Assembly (NCBI GenBank): GCA_032622095.1
Contig: CP136062.1
Span: 38,994,918-39,058,917, forward strand
Direction: 5' to 3'
DNA from: Siphonodentalium dalli
Lineage: Eukaryota; Mollusca; Scaphopoda; Gadilida; Siphonodentaliidae
Length of the DNA: 64,000 nt
Shown: positions 45,101 to 57,333 of the stretch, piece after piece
Numbering within the stretch: position 1 is the first letter of the stretch
Layout of the letters: each line of letters begins with the position of its first letter
Position numbers and translations under genes: made by a program
Notes under the pieces: generated by a model
Databases searched by the model: none
What the model saw: only the letters and a program-made list of their open reading frames with translations
Told to the model about the DNA's origin: nothing

Positions 45101-48100
45101 CCGCAATTAAATGAGACCAACCACCATAAACTGTAAATTAACATGAACCGCAATTAAATGAGACCAACCACCATCAACTGTAAATTAACATGAACCGCAA
45201 TTAAATGAGACCAACCACCATCAACTGTAAATTAACATGAACCGCAATGAAATGAGACCAACCACCATCAACTGTAAATTAACATGAACCGCAATTAAAT
45301 GAGACCAACCACCATCAACTGTAAATTAACATGAACCGCAATTAAATGAGACCAACCACCATCAACTGTAAATTAACACGAACAGCAATTAAATGAGACC
45401 AACCACCATCAACTGTAAATTAACATGAACCGCAATTAAATGAGACCAACCACCATCAACTGTAAATTAATATGAACCGCAATGAAATGAGACCAACCAC
45501 CATCAACTGTAAATTAACATGAACCGCAATTAAATGAGACCAACCACCATCAACTGTAAATTAACATGAACCGCAATTAAATGAGACCAACCACCATCAA
45601 CTGTAAATTAACATGAACCGCAATGAAATGAAATCAACCACCATCAACTGTAAATTAACATGAACCGCAATTAAATGAGACCAACCACCATCAACTGTAA
45701 ATTAACACGAACCGCAATTAAATGAGACCAACCACCATCAACTGTAAATTAACAGGAACCGCAATTAAATGAGACCAACCACCATCAACTGTAAATTAAC
45801 ACGAACCGCAATTAAATGAGACCAACCACCATCAACTGTAAATTAACATGAACCGCAATTAAATGAGACCAACCACCATTAACTGTAAATTAACATGAAC
45901 CGCAATTAAATGAGACCAACCACCATTAACTGTAAATTAACATGAACCGCAATTAAATGAGACCAACCACCATAAACTGTAAATTAACATGAACCACAAT
46001 TAAATGAGACCAACCACCATTAACTGTAAATTAACATGAACCGCAATTAAATGAGACCAACCACCATAAACTGTAAATTAACATGAACCGCAATTAAATG
46101 AGACCAACCACCATTAACTGTAAATTAACATGAACCGCAATTAAATGAGACCAACCACCATTAACTGTAAATTAACATGAACCGCAATTAAATGAGACCA
46201 ACCACCATCAACTGTAAATTAACATGAACCGCAATGAAATGAGACCAACCACCATCAACTGTAAATTAACATGAACCGCAATTAAATGAGACCAACCACC
46301 ATCAACTATAAATTAACATAAACCGCAATTAAATGAGACCAACCACCATCAACTGTAAATTAATATGAACCGCAATGAAATGAGACCAACCACCATTAAC
46401 TGTAAATTAACATGAACCGCAATTAAATGAGACCAACCACCATAAACTGTAAATTAACATGAACCGCAATTAAATGAGACCAACCACCATCAACTGTAAA
46501 TTAACATGAACCGCAATTAAATGAGACCAACCACCATCAACTGTAAATTAACATGAACCGCAATTAAATGAGACCAACCACCATCAACTGTAAATTAACA
46601 TGAACCGCAATGAAATGAGAGCAACCACCATCAACTGTAAATTAACATGAACCGCAATTAAATGAGACCAACCACCATCAACTGTAAATTAACATGAACC
46701 GCAATTAAATGAGACCAACCACCATCAACTGTAAATTAACATGAACCGCAATTAAATGAGACCAACCACCATCAACTGTAAATTAACATGAACCGCAATG
46801 AAATGAGACCAACCACCATCAACTGTAAATTAACATGAACCGCAATGAAATGAGACCAACCACCATCAACTGTAAATTAACATGAACCGCAATTAAATGA
46901 GACCAACCACCATCAACTGTAAATTAACATGAACCGCAATGAAATGAGACCAACCACCATCAACTGTAAATTAACATGAACCGCAATTAAATGAGACCAA
47001 CCTCCATCAACTGTAAATTAACATGAACCGCAATTAAATGAGACCAACCACCATCAACTGTAAATTAACATGAACCGCAATTAAATGAGACCAACCACCA
47101 TCAACTGTAAATTAACACGAACCGCAATGAAATGAGACCAACCACCATCAACTGTAAATTAACATGAACCGCAATTAAATGAGACCAACCACCATCAACT
47201 GTAAATTAACACAAACCGCAATTAAATGAGACCAACCTCCATCAACTGTAAATTAACAGGAACCGCAATTAAATGAGACCAACCACCATCAACTGTAAAT
47301 TAACACGAACCGCAATTAAATGAGACCAACCACCGTCAACTGTAAATTAACACGAACCGCAATTAAATGAGACCAACCACCATCAACTGTAAATTAACAT
47401 GAACTGCAATTAAATGAGACCAACCACCATCAACTGTAAATTAACATGAACCGCAATGAAATGAGACCAACCACCATCAACTGTAAATTAATATGAACCG
47501 CAATTAAATGAGACCAACCACCATCAACTGTAAATTAACATGAACCGCAATGAAATGAGACCAACCACCATCAACTGTAAATTAACACGAACCGCAATGA
47601 AATGAGACCAACCACCATAAACTGTAAATTAACATGAACCGCAATGAAATGAGACCAACCACCATCAACTGTAAATTAACATGAACCGCAATTAAATGAG
47701 ACCAACCACCATCAACTGTAAATTAACATGAACCGCAATTAAATGAGACCAACCACCATCAACTGTAAATTAACATGAACCGCAATTAAATGAGACCAAC
47801 CACCATAAACTGTAAATTAACATGAACCACAATTAAATGAGACCAACCACCATTAACTGTAAATTAACATGAACCGCAATTAAATGAGACCAACCACCAT
47901 AAACTGTAAATTAACATGAACCGCAATTAAATGAGACCAACCACCATTAACTGTAAATTAACATGAACCGCAATTAAATGAGACCAACCACCATTAACTG
48001 TAAATTAACATGAACCGCAATTAAATGAGACCAACCACCATCAACTGTAAATTAACATGAACCGCAATGAAATGAGACCAACCACCATCAACTGTAAATT

Positions 48101-49720
48101 AACATGAACCGCAATTAAATGAGACCAACCACCATCAACTATAAATTAACATAAACCGCAATTAAATGAGACCAACCACCATCAACTGTAAATTAATATG
48201 AACCGCAATGAAATGAGACCAACCACCATTAACTGTAAATTAACATGAACCGCAATTAAATGAGACCAACCACCATAAACTGTAAATTAACATGAACCGC
48301 AATTAAATGAGACCAACCACCATCAACTGTAAATTAACATGAACCGCAATTAAATGAGACCAACCACCATCAACTGTAAATTAACATGAACCGCAATTAA
48401 ATGAGACCAACCACCATCAACTGTAAATTAACATGAACCGCAATGAAATGAGAGCAACCACCATCAACTGTAAATTAACATGAACCGCAATTAAATGAGA
48501 CCAACCACCATCAACTGTAAATTAACATGAACCGCAATTAAATGAGACCAACCACCATCAACTGTAAATTAACATGAACCGCAATTAAATGAGACCAACC
48601 ACCATCAACTGTAAATTAACATGAACCGCAATGAAATGAGACCAACCACCATCAACTGTAAATTAACATGAACCGCAATGAAATGAGACCAACCACCATC
48701 AACTGTAAATTAACATGAACCGCAATTAAATGAGACCAACCACCATCAACTGTAAATTAACATGAACCGCAATGAAATGAGACCAACCACCATCAACTGT
48801 AAATTAACATGAACCGCAATTAAATGAGACCAACCTCCATCAACGGTAAATTAACATGAACCGCAATTAAATGAGACCAACCACCATCAACTGTAAATTA
48901 ACATGAACCGCAATTAAATGAGACCAACCACCATCAACTGTAAATTAACATGAACCGCAATGAAATGAGACCAACCACCATCAACTGTAAATTAACATGA
49001 ACCGCAATTAAATGAGACCAACCACCATCAACTGTAAATTAACACAAACCGCAATTAAATGAGACCAACCACCATCAACTGTAAATTAACAGGAACCGCA
49101 ATTAAATGAGACCAACCACCATCAACTGTAAATTAACACGAACCGCAATTAAATGAGACCAACCACCGTCAACTGTAAATTAACATGAACCGCAATGAAA
49201 TGAGACCAACCACCATCAACTGTAAATTAATATGAACCGCAATTAAATGAGACCAACCACCATCAACTGTAAATTAACATGAACCGCAATGAAATGAGAC
49301 CAACCACCATCAACTGTAAATTAACACGAACCGCAATGAAATGAGACCAACCACCATAAACTGTAAATTAACATGAACCGCAATGAAATGAGACCAACCA
49401 CCATCAACTGTAAATTAACATGAACCGCAATTAAATGAGACCAACCACCATCAACTGTAAATTAACATGAACCGCAATTAAATGAGACCAACCACCATCA
49501 ACTGTAAATTAACACGAACCGCAATTAAATGAGACCAACCACCATCAACTGTAAATTAACATAAACCGCAATGAAATGAGACCAACCACCATAAACTGTA
49601 AATTAACATGAACCGCAATTAAATGAGACCAACCACCATCAACTGTAAATTAACATGAAACGCAATTAAATAAGAACAACCACCATCAACTGTAATTAAC
49701 ATGAACCGCAATGAAATGAG
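30147..49720 (-). repeat. 47-bp splice-acceptor satellite, main array (~415 copies)
   Basis: This is an uninterrupted tandem array. On the minus strand each unit is 28 nt of intron end (TTTCATTGCGG then TTCATGTTAATTTACAG) plus 19 nt of exon start (TTGATGGTGGTTGGTCTCA, reading V-D-G-G-W-S in the exon phase). It is directly continuous with the true TSP1 exon at 30146. Variants cluster at a few sites: catCAac/catAAac/catTAac/catCAGc, aacATg/aacACg/aatATg/aacAGg, Cgc/Agc, and Taaatg/Gaaatg. A minority of 46-bp units (ctgtaattaac) lies near 30.4-31.2 kb and at 49690. Marker variants recur at exact multiples of 47 bp. The 47-bp period and internal stops rule out continuous coding. Confidence 0.95.
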
Positions 49721-51676
49721 ATTTGTGTAAACTTTAGTTGTCTCTAAAACGTGTAGTTCGTATGATTTATCGAGAGGTGCTGACATTAAGGTGGTAACTA
49801 TATGTATATACTGACTGTGTCAACAAATTGATATAATCTCCCATCCAGCCTGACTTCCAGTTTTTGTGAATAAAGGTATTTAAAAATGCTCCAAGGACTC
49901 AATAGTTTTATTAGCACCCAACACTCAATACAAACATGTGTCAGCAGAGCCAGATAATCGGGTCCTTCAAATGGGTACTGAAAAAGTCGCACTTAACCAC
50001 ACGCTTTATGGCGCCTTTTTATGGGACCTTAAACGCTATATACACCACTATCTATTCTCGTTTTATTTTACATACATATAGAGATAACACTGTTATAGAG
50101 GTAGAAGGAGCCAGCCGTGAGGCGGACGTGCATACTAAAGGCGGTTCGAATGTAGGTGTGGTACCTGGACACGTGAGGAGGACGTGAATACTAAAGTGAG
50201 AATGAAATGAGACCAACCACCATAAACTGTAAATTAACATGAACCGCAATGAAATGAGACCAACCACCATCAACTGTAAATTAATATGAACCGCAATGAA
50301 ATGAGACCAACCACTATCATCTGTAAATTAATACGAACCGCAATTAAATGAGACCAACCACCATCAACTGTAAATTAACACGAACCGCAATGAAATGAGA
50401 CCAACCACTATCATCTGTTAATTAACACGAACCGCAATGAAATGAGACCAACCACAATCAACTGTAAATTAACATGAACAGCAATTAAATGAGACCAACC
50501 ACCATCAATTGTAAATTAACAGGAACCGCAATTAAATCAGACCAACCACCATCAACTGTAAATTAGCATGAACCGCAATTAAATGAGACCAACCACCATT
50601 AACTGTAAATTAACATGAACCGCAATTAAATGAGACCAACCACCATCAACTGTAAATTAACACGAACGGCAATTAAATGAGACCAACCACCATCAACTGT
50701 AAATTAACATGAACCGCAATGAAATGAGACCAACCACCACCGACTGTAAATTAACACGAACAGCAATTAAATGAGACCAACCACCATCAACTGTAAATTA
50801 ACATGAACCGCAATGAAATGAGACCAACCACCATCAACTGTAAATTAACATGAACAGCAATTAAATGAGACCAACCACCATAAACTGTAAATTAACATGA
50901 ACAGCAATTAAATGAGACCAACCACCATCAACTGTAAATTAACATGAACCGCAATGAAATGAGATCCCTGTCTTCAGTTGTCTCTAAAACGTGCAGTTCG
51001 AATGATATATCGAGAGGTGCGGACATTAATGTGGTATAACTAGACGTAGATGGCTCGTTCCAGCAATGATAGATAGTCATGCACATTGAACAAATCTAAA
51101 TCATAACGGGCGAACATCATTATGTTACCACGCCCACATATTCAAAATCTAGGTGTTGTAACTGTTTTGTTATACTGACAGTGTCAACAAATTGATTTAC
51201 CGGTACATTTCTCTTCCAGTCTGAATTTCGATTTTTGTTTGTGTGTGAATAAAATTGTTTAAAATTCCCCAATGACTCAAAAGTTTCATTTGCCGTGAGG
51301 CACCATCAACTGTAAACGAGAAAACAAATGAAACCGCAATGAAATGAGACCAACCACCATCAACTGTAAATTAACATGAACCGCAATTAAATGAGACCAA
51401 CCACCATCAACTGTAAATTAACATGAACCGCAATTAAATGAGACCAACCACCATCAACTGTAAATTAACACGAACCGCAATTAAATGAGACCAACCACCA
51501 TCAACTGTAAATTAACATAAACCGCAATGAAATGAGACCAACCACCATAAACTGTAAATTAACATGAACCGCAATTAAATGAGACCAACCACCATCAACT
51601 GTAAATTAACAAGAACCGCAATTAAATAAGAACAACCACCATCAACTGTAATTAACATGAACCGCAATGAAATGAG
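49721..51676. repeat. 1956-bp higher-order repeat, copy 1
   Basis: It contains a spacer A (49721-50202), about 16 satellite units (50203-50964), a spacer B (50965-51330) and about 7 units. The whole is repeated at +1956 with very few differences. Spacer A ends in the TSP1 donor block (GTGTCCAG|GTACCA on the minus strand near 50165) fused directly to satellite, so the exon body is missing. Spacer B begins, on the minus strand, right after an acceptor-like site (TTTACAG|TTGATGGTG at 51309). Spacers A and B are themselves related ('gtcaacaaattgat', 'gtgaataaa', 'gactcaa.agttt'). Confidence 0.9.
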
Positions 51677-53632
51677 ATTTGTGTAAACTTTAGTTGTCTC
51701 TAAAACGTGTAGTTCGTATGATTTATCGAGAGGTGCTGACATTAAGGTGGTAACTATATGTATATACTGACTGTGTCAACAAATTGATATAATCTCCCAT
51801 CCAGCCTGACTTCCAGTTTTTGTGAATAAAGGTATTTAAAAATGCTCCAAGGACTCAATAGTTTTATTAGCACCCAACACTCAATACAAACATGTGTCAG
51901 CAGAGCCAGATAATCGGGTCCTTCAAATGGGTACTGAAAAAGTCGCACTTAACCACACGCTTTATGGCGCCTTTTTATGGGACCTTAAACGCTATATACA
52001 CCACTATCTATTCTCGTTTTATTTTACATACATATAGAGATAACACTGTTATAGAGGTAGAAGGAGCCAGCCGTGAGGCGGACGTGCATACTAAAGGCGG
52101 TTCGATTGTAGGTGTGGTACCTGGACACGTGAGGAGGACGTGAATACTAAAGTGAGAATGAAATGAGACCAACCACCATAAACTGTAAATTAACATGAAG
52201 CGCAATGAAATGAGACCAACCACCATCAACTGTAAATTAATATGAACCGCAATGAAATGAGACCAACCACTATCATCTGTAAATTAATACGAACCGCAAT
52301 TAAATGAGACCAACCACCATCAACTGTAAATTAACACGAACCGCAATGAAATGAGACCAACCACTATCATCTGTTAATTAACACGAACCGCAATGAAATG
52401 AGACCAACCACAATCAACTGTAAATTAACATGAACAGCAATTAAATGAGACCAACCACCATCAATTGTAAATTAACAGGAACCGCAATTAAATCAGACCA
52501 ACCACCATCAACTGTAAATTAGCATGAACCGCAATTAAATGAGACCAACCACCATTAACTGTAAATTAACATGAACCGCAATTAAATGAGACCAACCACC
52601 ATCAACTGTAAATTAACACGAACAGCAATTAAATGAGACCAACCACCATCAACTGTAAATTAACATGAACCGCAATGAAATGAGACCAACCACCACCGAC
52701 TGTAAATTAACATGAACAGCAATTAAATGAGACCAACCACCATCAACTGTAAATTAACATGAACCGCAATGAAATGAGACCAACCACCATCAACTGTAAA
52801 TTAACATGAACAGCAATTAAATGAGACCAACCACCATAAACTGTAAATTAACATGAACAGCAATTAAATGAGACCAACCACCATCAACTGTAAATTAACA
52901 TGAACCGCAATGAAATGAGATCCCTGTCTTCAGTTGTCTCTAAAACGTGCAGTTCGAATGATATATCGAGAGGTGCGGACATTAATGTGGTATAACTAGA
53001 TGTAGATGGCTCGTTCCAGCAATGATAGATAGTCATGCACATTGAACAAATCTAAATCATAACGGGGCGAACATCATTATGTTACCACGCCCACATATTC
53101 AAAATCTAGGTGTTGTAACTGTTTTGTTATACTGACAGTGTCAACAAATTGATTTACCGGTACATTTCTCTTCCAGTCTGAATTTCGATTTTTGTTTGTG
53201 TGTGAATAAAATTGTTTAAAATTCCCCAATGACTCAAAAGTTTCATTTGCCGTGAGGCACCATCAACTGTAAACGAGAAAACAAATGAAACCGCAATGAA
53301 ATGAGACCAACCACCATCAACTGTAAATTAACATGAACCGCAATTAAATGAGACCAACCACCATCAACTGTAAATTAACATAAACCGCAATTAAATGAGA
53401 CCAACCACCATCAACTGTAAATTAACATAAACCGCAATTAAATGAGACCAACCACCATCAACTGTAAATTAACATGAACCGCAATTAAATGAGACCAACC
53501 ACCATCAACTGTAAATTAACACGAACCGCAATTAAATGAGACCAACCACCATCAACTGTAAATTAACACGAACCGCAATGAAATGAGACCAACCAGCATC
53601 AACTGTAGATTAACATGAACCGCAATTAAGTG
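51677..53632. repeat. 1956-bp higher-order repeat, copy 2
   Basis: A near-identical copy of 49721-51676: spacer A 51677-52158, satellite 52159-52920, spacer B 52921-53286, then satellite. A single extra G in spacer B changes the local offset to 1957. After about 53400 the satellite variants no longer match copy 1, and the array continues to 54810. Confidence 0.9.
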
Positions 53633-54810
53633 AGACCAACAACCATCAACTGTAAATTAACATGAACCGCAATTAAATGAGACCAACCACCACCGACTGT
53701 AAATTAACATGAACAGCAACGAAATGAGACCAACCACCATCAACTGTAAATTAACATGAACCACAATTAAATGAGACCAACCACCATCAACTGTAAATTA
53801 ACACGAACCGCAATGAAATGAGACCAACCACCATAAACTGTAAATTAACATGAACCGCAATTAAATGAGACCAACCACCATCAACTGTAAATTAACATGA
53901 ATCGCAATTAAATGAGACCAACCACCATCAACTGTAAATTAACATGAACCGCAATTAAATGAGACCAACCACCATCAACTGTAAATTAACACGAACCGCA
54001 ATGAAATGAGACCAACCACTATCATCTGTTAATTAACACGAACCGCAATGAAATGAGACCAACCACAATCAACTTTAAATTAACATGAACAGCAATTAAA
54101 TGAGACCAACCACCATCAACTGTAAATTAACAGGAACCGCAATTAAATCAGACCAACCACCATCAACTGTAAATTAGCATGAACCGCAAATAAATGAGAC
54201 CAACCACCATCATCTGTAAATTAATATGAACAGCAATTAAATGAGACCAACCACCATCAACTGTAAATTAACATGAACCGCAATGAAATGAGACCAACCA
54301 CCACCGACTGTAAATTAACACGAACAGCAATTAAATGAGACCAACCACCATCAACTGTAAATTAACATGAACCGCAATGAAATGAGACCAACCACCATCA
54401 ACTGTAAATTAACATGAACCGCAATTAAATGAGACCAACCACCATCAACTGTAAATTAACATGAACCGCAATGAAATGAGACCAACCACCATCAACTGTA
54501 AATTAACATGAACAGCAATTAAATGAGACCAACCACCATAAACTGTAAATTAACATGAACAGCAATTAAATGAGACCAACCACCATCAACTGTAAATTAA
54601 CATGAACAGCAATGAAATGAGACCAACCACTATCAACTGTAAATTAACATGAACACCAATTCAAATGAGACCAACCACCATCAACTGTAAATTAACATGA
54701 ACCGCAATTAAATGAGACCAACCACCACCGACTGTAAATTAACATGAACAGCAATTAAATGAGACCAACCACCATCAACTGTAAATTATCATGAACCGCA
54801 ATGAAATGAG
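53287..54810 (-). repeat. 47-bp satellite, distal array (~32 units)
   Basis: Same unit as the main array with more private variants ('caccaccgactg', 'cactatcatctg', 'cacaatcaac', 'aacaccaattc'), so it appears older or less homogenised. It ends at 54810 with TCTCATTTCATTGCGG on the minus strand joined to a truncated spacer B. Confidence 0.9.
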
Positions 54811-55145
54811 ATCCGTGCAGTTCGAATGATATATCGAGAGGTGCGGACATTAATGTGGTATAACTAGATGTAGATGGCTCGTTCCAGCAATGATAGATAG
54901 TCATGCACATTGAACAAATCTAAATCATAACGGGGCGAACATCATTATGTTACCACGCCCACATATTCAAAATCTAGGTGTTGTAACTGTTTTGTTATAC
55001 TGACAGTGTCAACAAATTGATTTACCGGTACATTTCTCTTCCAGTCTGAATTTCGATTTTTGTTTGTGTGTGAATAAAATTGTTTAAAATTCCCCAATGA
55101 CTCAAAAGTTTCATTTGCCGTGAGGCACCATCAACTGTAAACAAG
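54811..55145. repeat. third, truncated copy of spacer B
   Basis: It matches 50987-51318 and 52943-53275 but lacks the first ~22 bp ('ctgtcttcagttgtctct'). It ends in the same acceptor-like site (AG at 55135-55136). It marks the outer limit of the satellite domain. Confidence 0.85.
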
Positions 55146-55160
55146 AAAACAAATGCCAGA
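55126..55160 (-). other. orphan TSP1 acceptor with strong pyrimidine tract
   Basis: The minus strand reads TTTGTTTTCTTGTTTACAG followed by TTGATGGTG, the same exon start as the TSP1 exon, but after three codons it runs into unrelated spacer (GCCTCACGG). It has a far better pyrimidine tract than the satellite units. It probably preserves the ancestral acceptor of a lost TSP1 exon copy. Copies with some changes are at 51309 and 53266. Confidence 0.6.
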
Positions 55161-55387
55161 AATGGTAACGCGCTCAAGATCATATATTATATACCCATGG
55201 TTGTAATTATAGAATATAAAATATATTGGTTTCGCAAATTACCAACTCAGAATTCCGTTAAAATAACAATAACAACCAGCACCTAATAGTTGAAATATAA
55301 GACTTACATATTATCTTTTGCATTTGTTTTATTTGTAATTGACACAGCTTGTCACAAACCAAAAATAAACATTATTGACATAATAAT

Positions 55388-55520
55388 ATAAAGGACAATA
55401 AACGAAATTGAAATTCCCAACTACACATTTTACCGGACTCGGCCTCCGGGTCGCAGTTCGACTTTTAAATCTGTCCCAAAAATTTCCATTTCTATAAATA
55501 AAACCCCTAGCGCCAAGGCG
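55388..55520 (-). repeat. dispersed repeat, SINE-like, copy 2
   Basis: Partner of 22735-22865, with the same order of conserved phrases and a few substitutions. The minus-strand B-box-like position is degraded here (GAGGCCGAGTCC). Confidence 0.45.
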
Positions 55521-55557
55521 AAAACAAAAATCTTTACATTAGTATACACGCCGAGCG

Positions 55558-55714
55558 CACAATTAGCAGGTACCGCAATGAAATGAGATTCGTGTAAACT
55601 TTAGGTGTCTCTAAAACGTGTAGTTTTTATGATTTATCGACAGGTGCGGACATTAAGGTGGTAACTGGATGTAGATGGCTCGTTTTAGCAGTGATAGATA
55701 GTCATGCACATTTC
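55558..55714. repeat. partial spacer A/B copy without satellite
   Basis: 'accgcaatgaaatgaga' is followed by 'ttcgtgtaaacttta.gtgtctctaaaacgtgtag', as at the outer edge of spacer A, then by spacer-B-like 'gatgtagatggctcgtt'. Only one partial unit of the 47-bp repeat is present, so this is an unexpanded relative of the array edge. It is followed at once by MITE copy 4. Confidence 0.65.
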
Positions 55715-56036
55715 AGGTACTTAATCCGATCAGACGCTCCTAAATTACTGTTTCTTTAGCTTCGGGGGTAAAAAAAATATTTGATTCGAGTCGAGGAACC
55801 CACCCATCAAAGCTCTGAGTGATCAGATATCGATTTTTGAAGTTTTTTATTTCTCGAGATGTGCCATAATTAGTGGCACAGAAACACGTGGTCAAACGGA
55901 CGGTCTTGCGGATGAAGATGGATGACTCAAAAACCAAGTTGTAATTATTACCTCGACTCGAATAAAATATCTGTTCACCCCCCGAAGCCAAAGAAATAAT
56001 AGTTTAAGAGCGTCTGATCGGATTGAGCACCTTTAA
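55715..56036. mobile_element. TTAA-type MITE, copy 4
   Basis: Starts AGGTACTTAATCCGATCAGA and ends TCTGATCGGATTGAGCACCT-TTAA. It is inverted relative to copies 1-3 (its left part matches their right part: 'gattcgagtcgaggaaccca', 'ctcgagatgtg'). The left TTAA flank is decayed to TTTC. It is the most complete short form of the family. Confidence 0.7.
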
Positions 56037-57227
56037 ACAAAACTAAATCATAATGGGACGAACATCAGATTACACTGGTGTAAATATGGTTCGGAGTGAC
56101 ATCTAACGGATGAGGGGGGGTAAAATAGACACTGGGCCTTGATTGGTCAATAGCCTTGTGTGCTTTTTGGATAAAATAATCATCACTTCTCTTCCCAGGA
56201 ATTAACAGGAATTAACCATTTGTAATGAAGTTTGAATTTGTTGGTGTGGTCCAAAATATGTCAGTATTTTTTTATGCGGTTCTGACACTAGTTTATACGA
56301 AAACACAAGATTTAAAGGCGAGTTCCCTGCTAGACGGACATGATTTTTTTGCGTAAAAAGTTTCCCCGAATGCCAATTTTTCAGATTTAAAGAACATTTT
56401 GAACCCACAATTTATATTGTCAACAGTATAGGCTAAAACGCTATCATTGGGGCATACGCAAAACATTTACACCAGTGTAACCATCATTATGCTCACGTGT
56501 GCAGATTGGTTTGATCGAGCATTGTAATGGAGATAACGCTTTCGTGTAGTTAACACTCACATCATACTTTATATTGATCGAACATAGTAAGGGAGAGAAC
56601 TCTATCTTGTAATTTGGACTCACCTGCTCATTTCGATAGTTCGCGCTCACATGGCTATGAATCACTGAATTAAATGGTTTCCCGATGAAGACAGTGTTAA
56701 CCTTTCAGCCAAATGCACTGAATTGAAGCCTGCAGGCCATTCATGTGATGTTTACACAGCTAGATTGACACCAGTTGATCACGAAATTGCAAGAAAAATC
56801 ATAGGTCATGTGTTTACTTTTTTTAATAAATTTGTACGACAGTGCTATCCCACAGGCAAATTTTACCTGGAAAAAAACAGAACCACAGTAGCTAGTTAAA
56901 TAAATGTCCCACTCTCAAAAATCCGTTCCCCCATTAATTCACCAGTTTAAATTATTTAGATATGATGTACATGTACAAAACACGATTCCATCCTTTAATA
57001 ACGTGGCACGTGTATTAGGTGAAGGCCATTCTTCAGTTATCACTCGCTCCCGGACTTTGGGACACAGTTGGCTACTTGATTCCGCTGGCATGGTTCGACG
57101 GAGCATAGATAGGGAGATAACTTTATCCCGTGTAGTTTACTCTTTGTCCTCAGTTGAAACACTTGACTTGATTGAGAAGGGCGAGGAAGAGAACTATATC
57201 CCTGCATATCCTGCAATTTTTACTCAC
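56037..57227. other. intron with degenerate donor-containing repeat
   Basis: This is the intron just downstream (on the minus strand) of the broken TSP1 exon. Phrases of the type 'ggagataac.ct.tc.tgta.tt.actcacctg' recur at about 56530-56620, 57110-57150 and 57185-57230. In two of them the minus strand carries CAG|GTGAGT, as at the true donor. No further exon was recognised. Confidence 0.4.
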
Positions 57228-57333
57228 CTGGACAGTCCGCCTTCCAGCAAATCGCCATCTGAATCGATTTTCCGTCGCACTGTTCTCCCCCGTTATAAGG
57301 TGGTGGGTTTGTGCAGGTCCGATATAATATAAT
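57228..57333 (-). pseudogene. TSP1 exon, 3' part, interrupted by the LTR element
   Basis: The minus strand reads YRTCTNPPPYNGGEQC, DGKSIQMAICWKADCP and then a strong donor CCAG|GTGAGT in phase 1. These are the last four cysteines of a TSP1 module, clearly related to the exon at 29979-30146. Upstream of about 57333 the coding sequence stops and the LTR terminus (TATACA on the minus strand, TG on the plus) begins, so the first half of the exon should lie beyond the element, outside the window. Because the exon is presumably phase 1-1, skipping it would keep the downstream frame. Confidence 0.75.

Noticed and set aside
30147-49720. CRISPR-like repeat array
   Set aside because: The units are contiguous with no unique spacers, the locus is eukaryotic, and the unit is explained by the adjacent TSP1 splice site.
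30147-54810. Recursive splicing sites in each unit
   Set aside because: Ratchet sites need AG directly followed by GT; here AG is followed by TTGATG. No good donor (GTRAGT) is present in the unit.
56904-57332. Plus-strand 142-codon open frame
   Set aside because: It is antisense to the TSP1 exon fragment and intron, with no recognisable domain.
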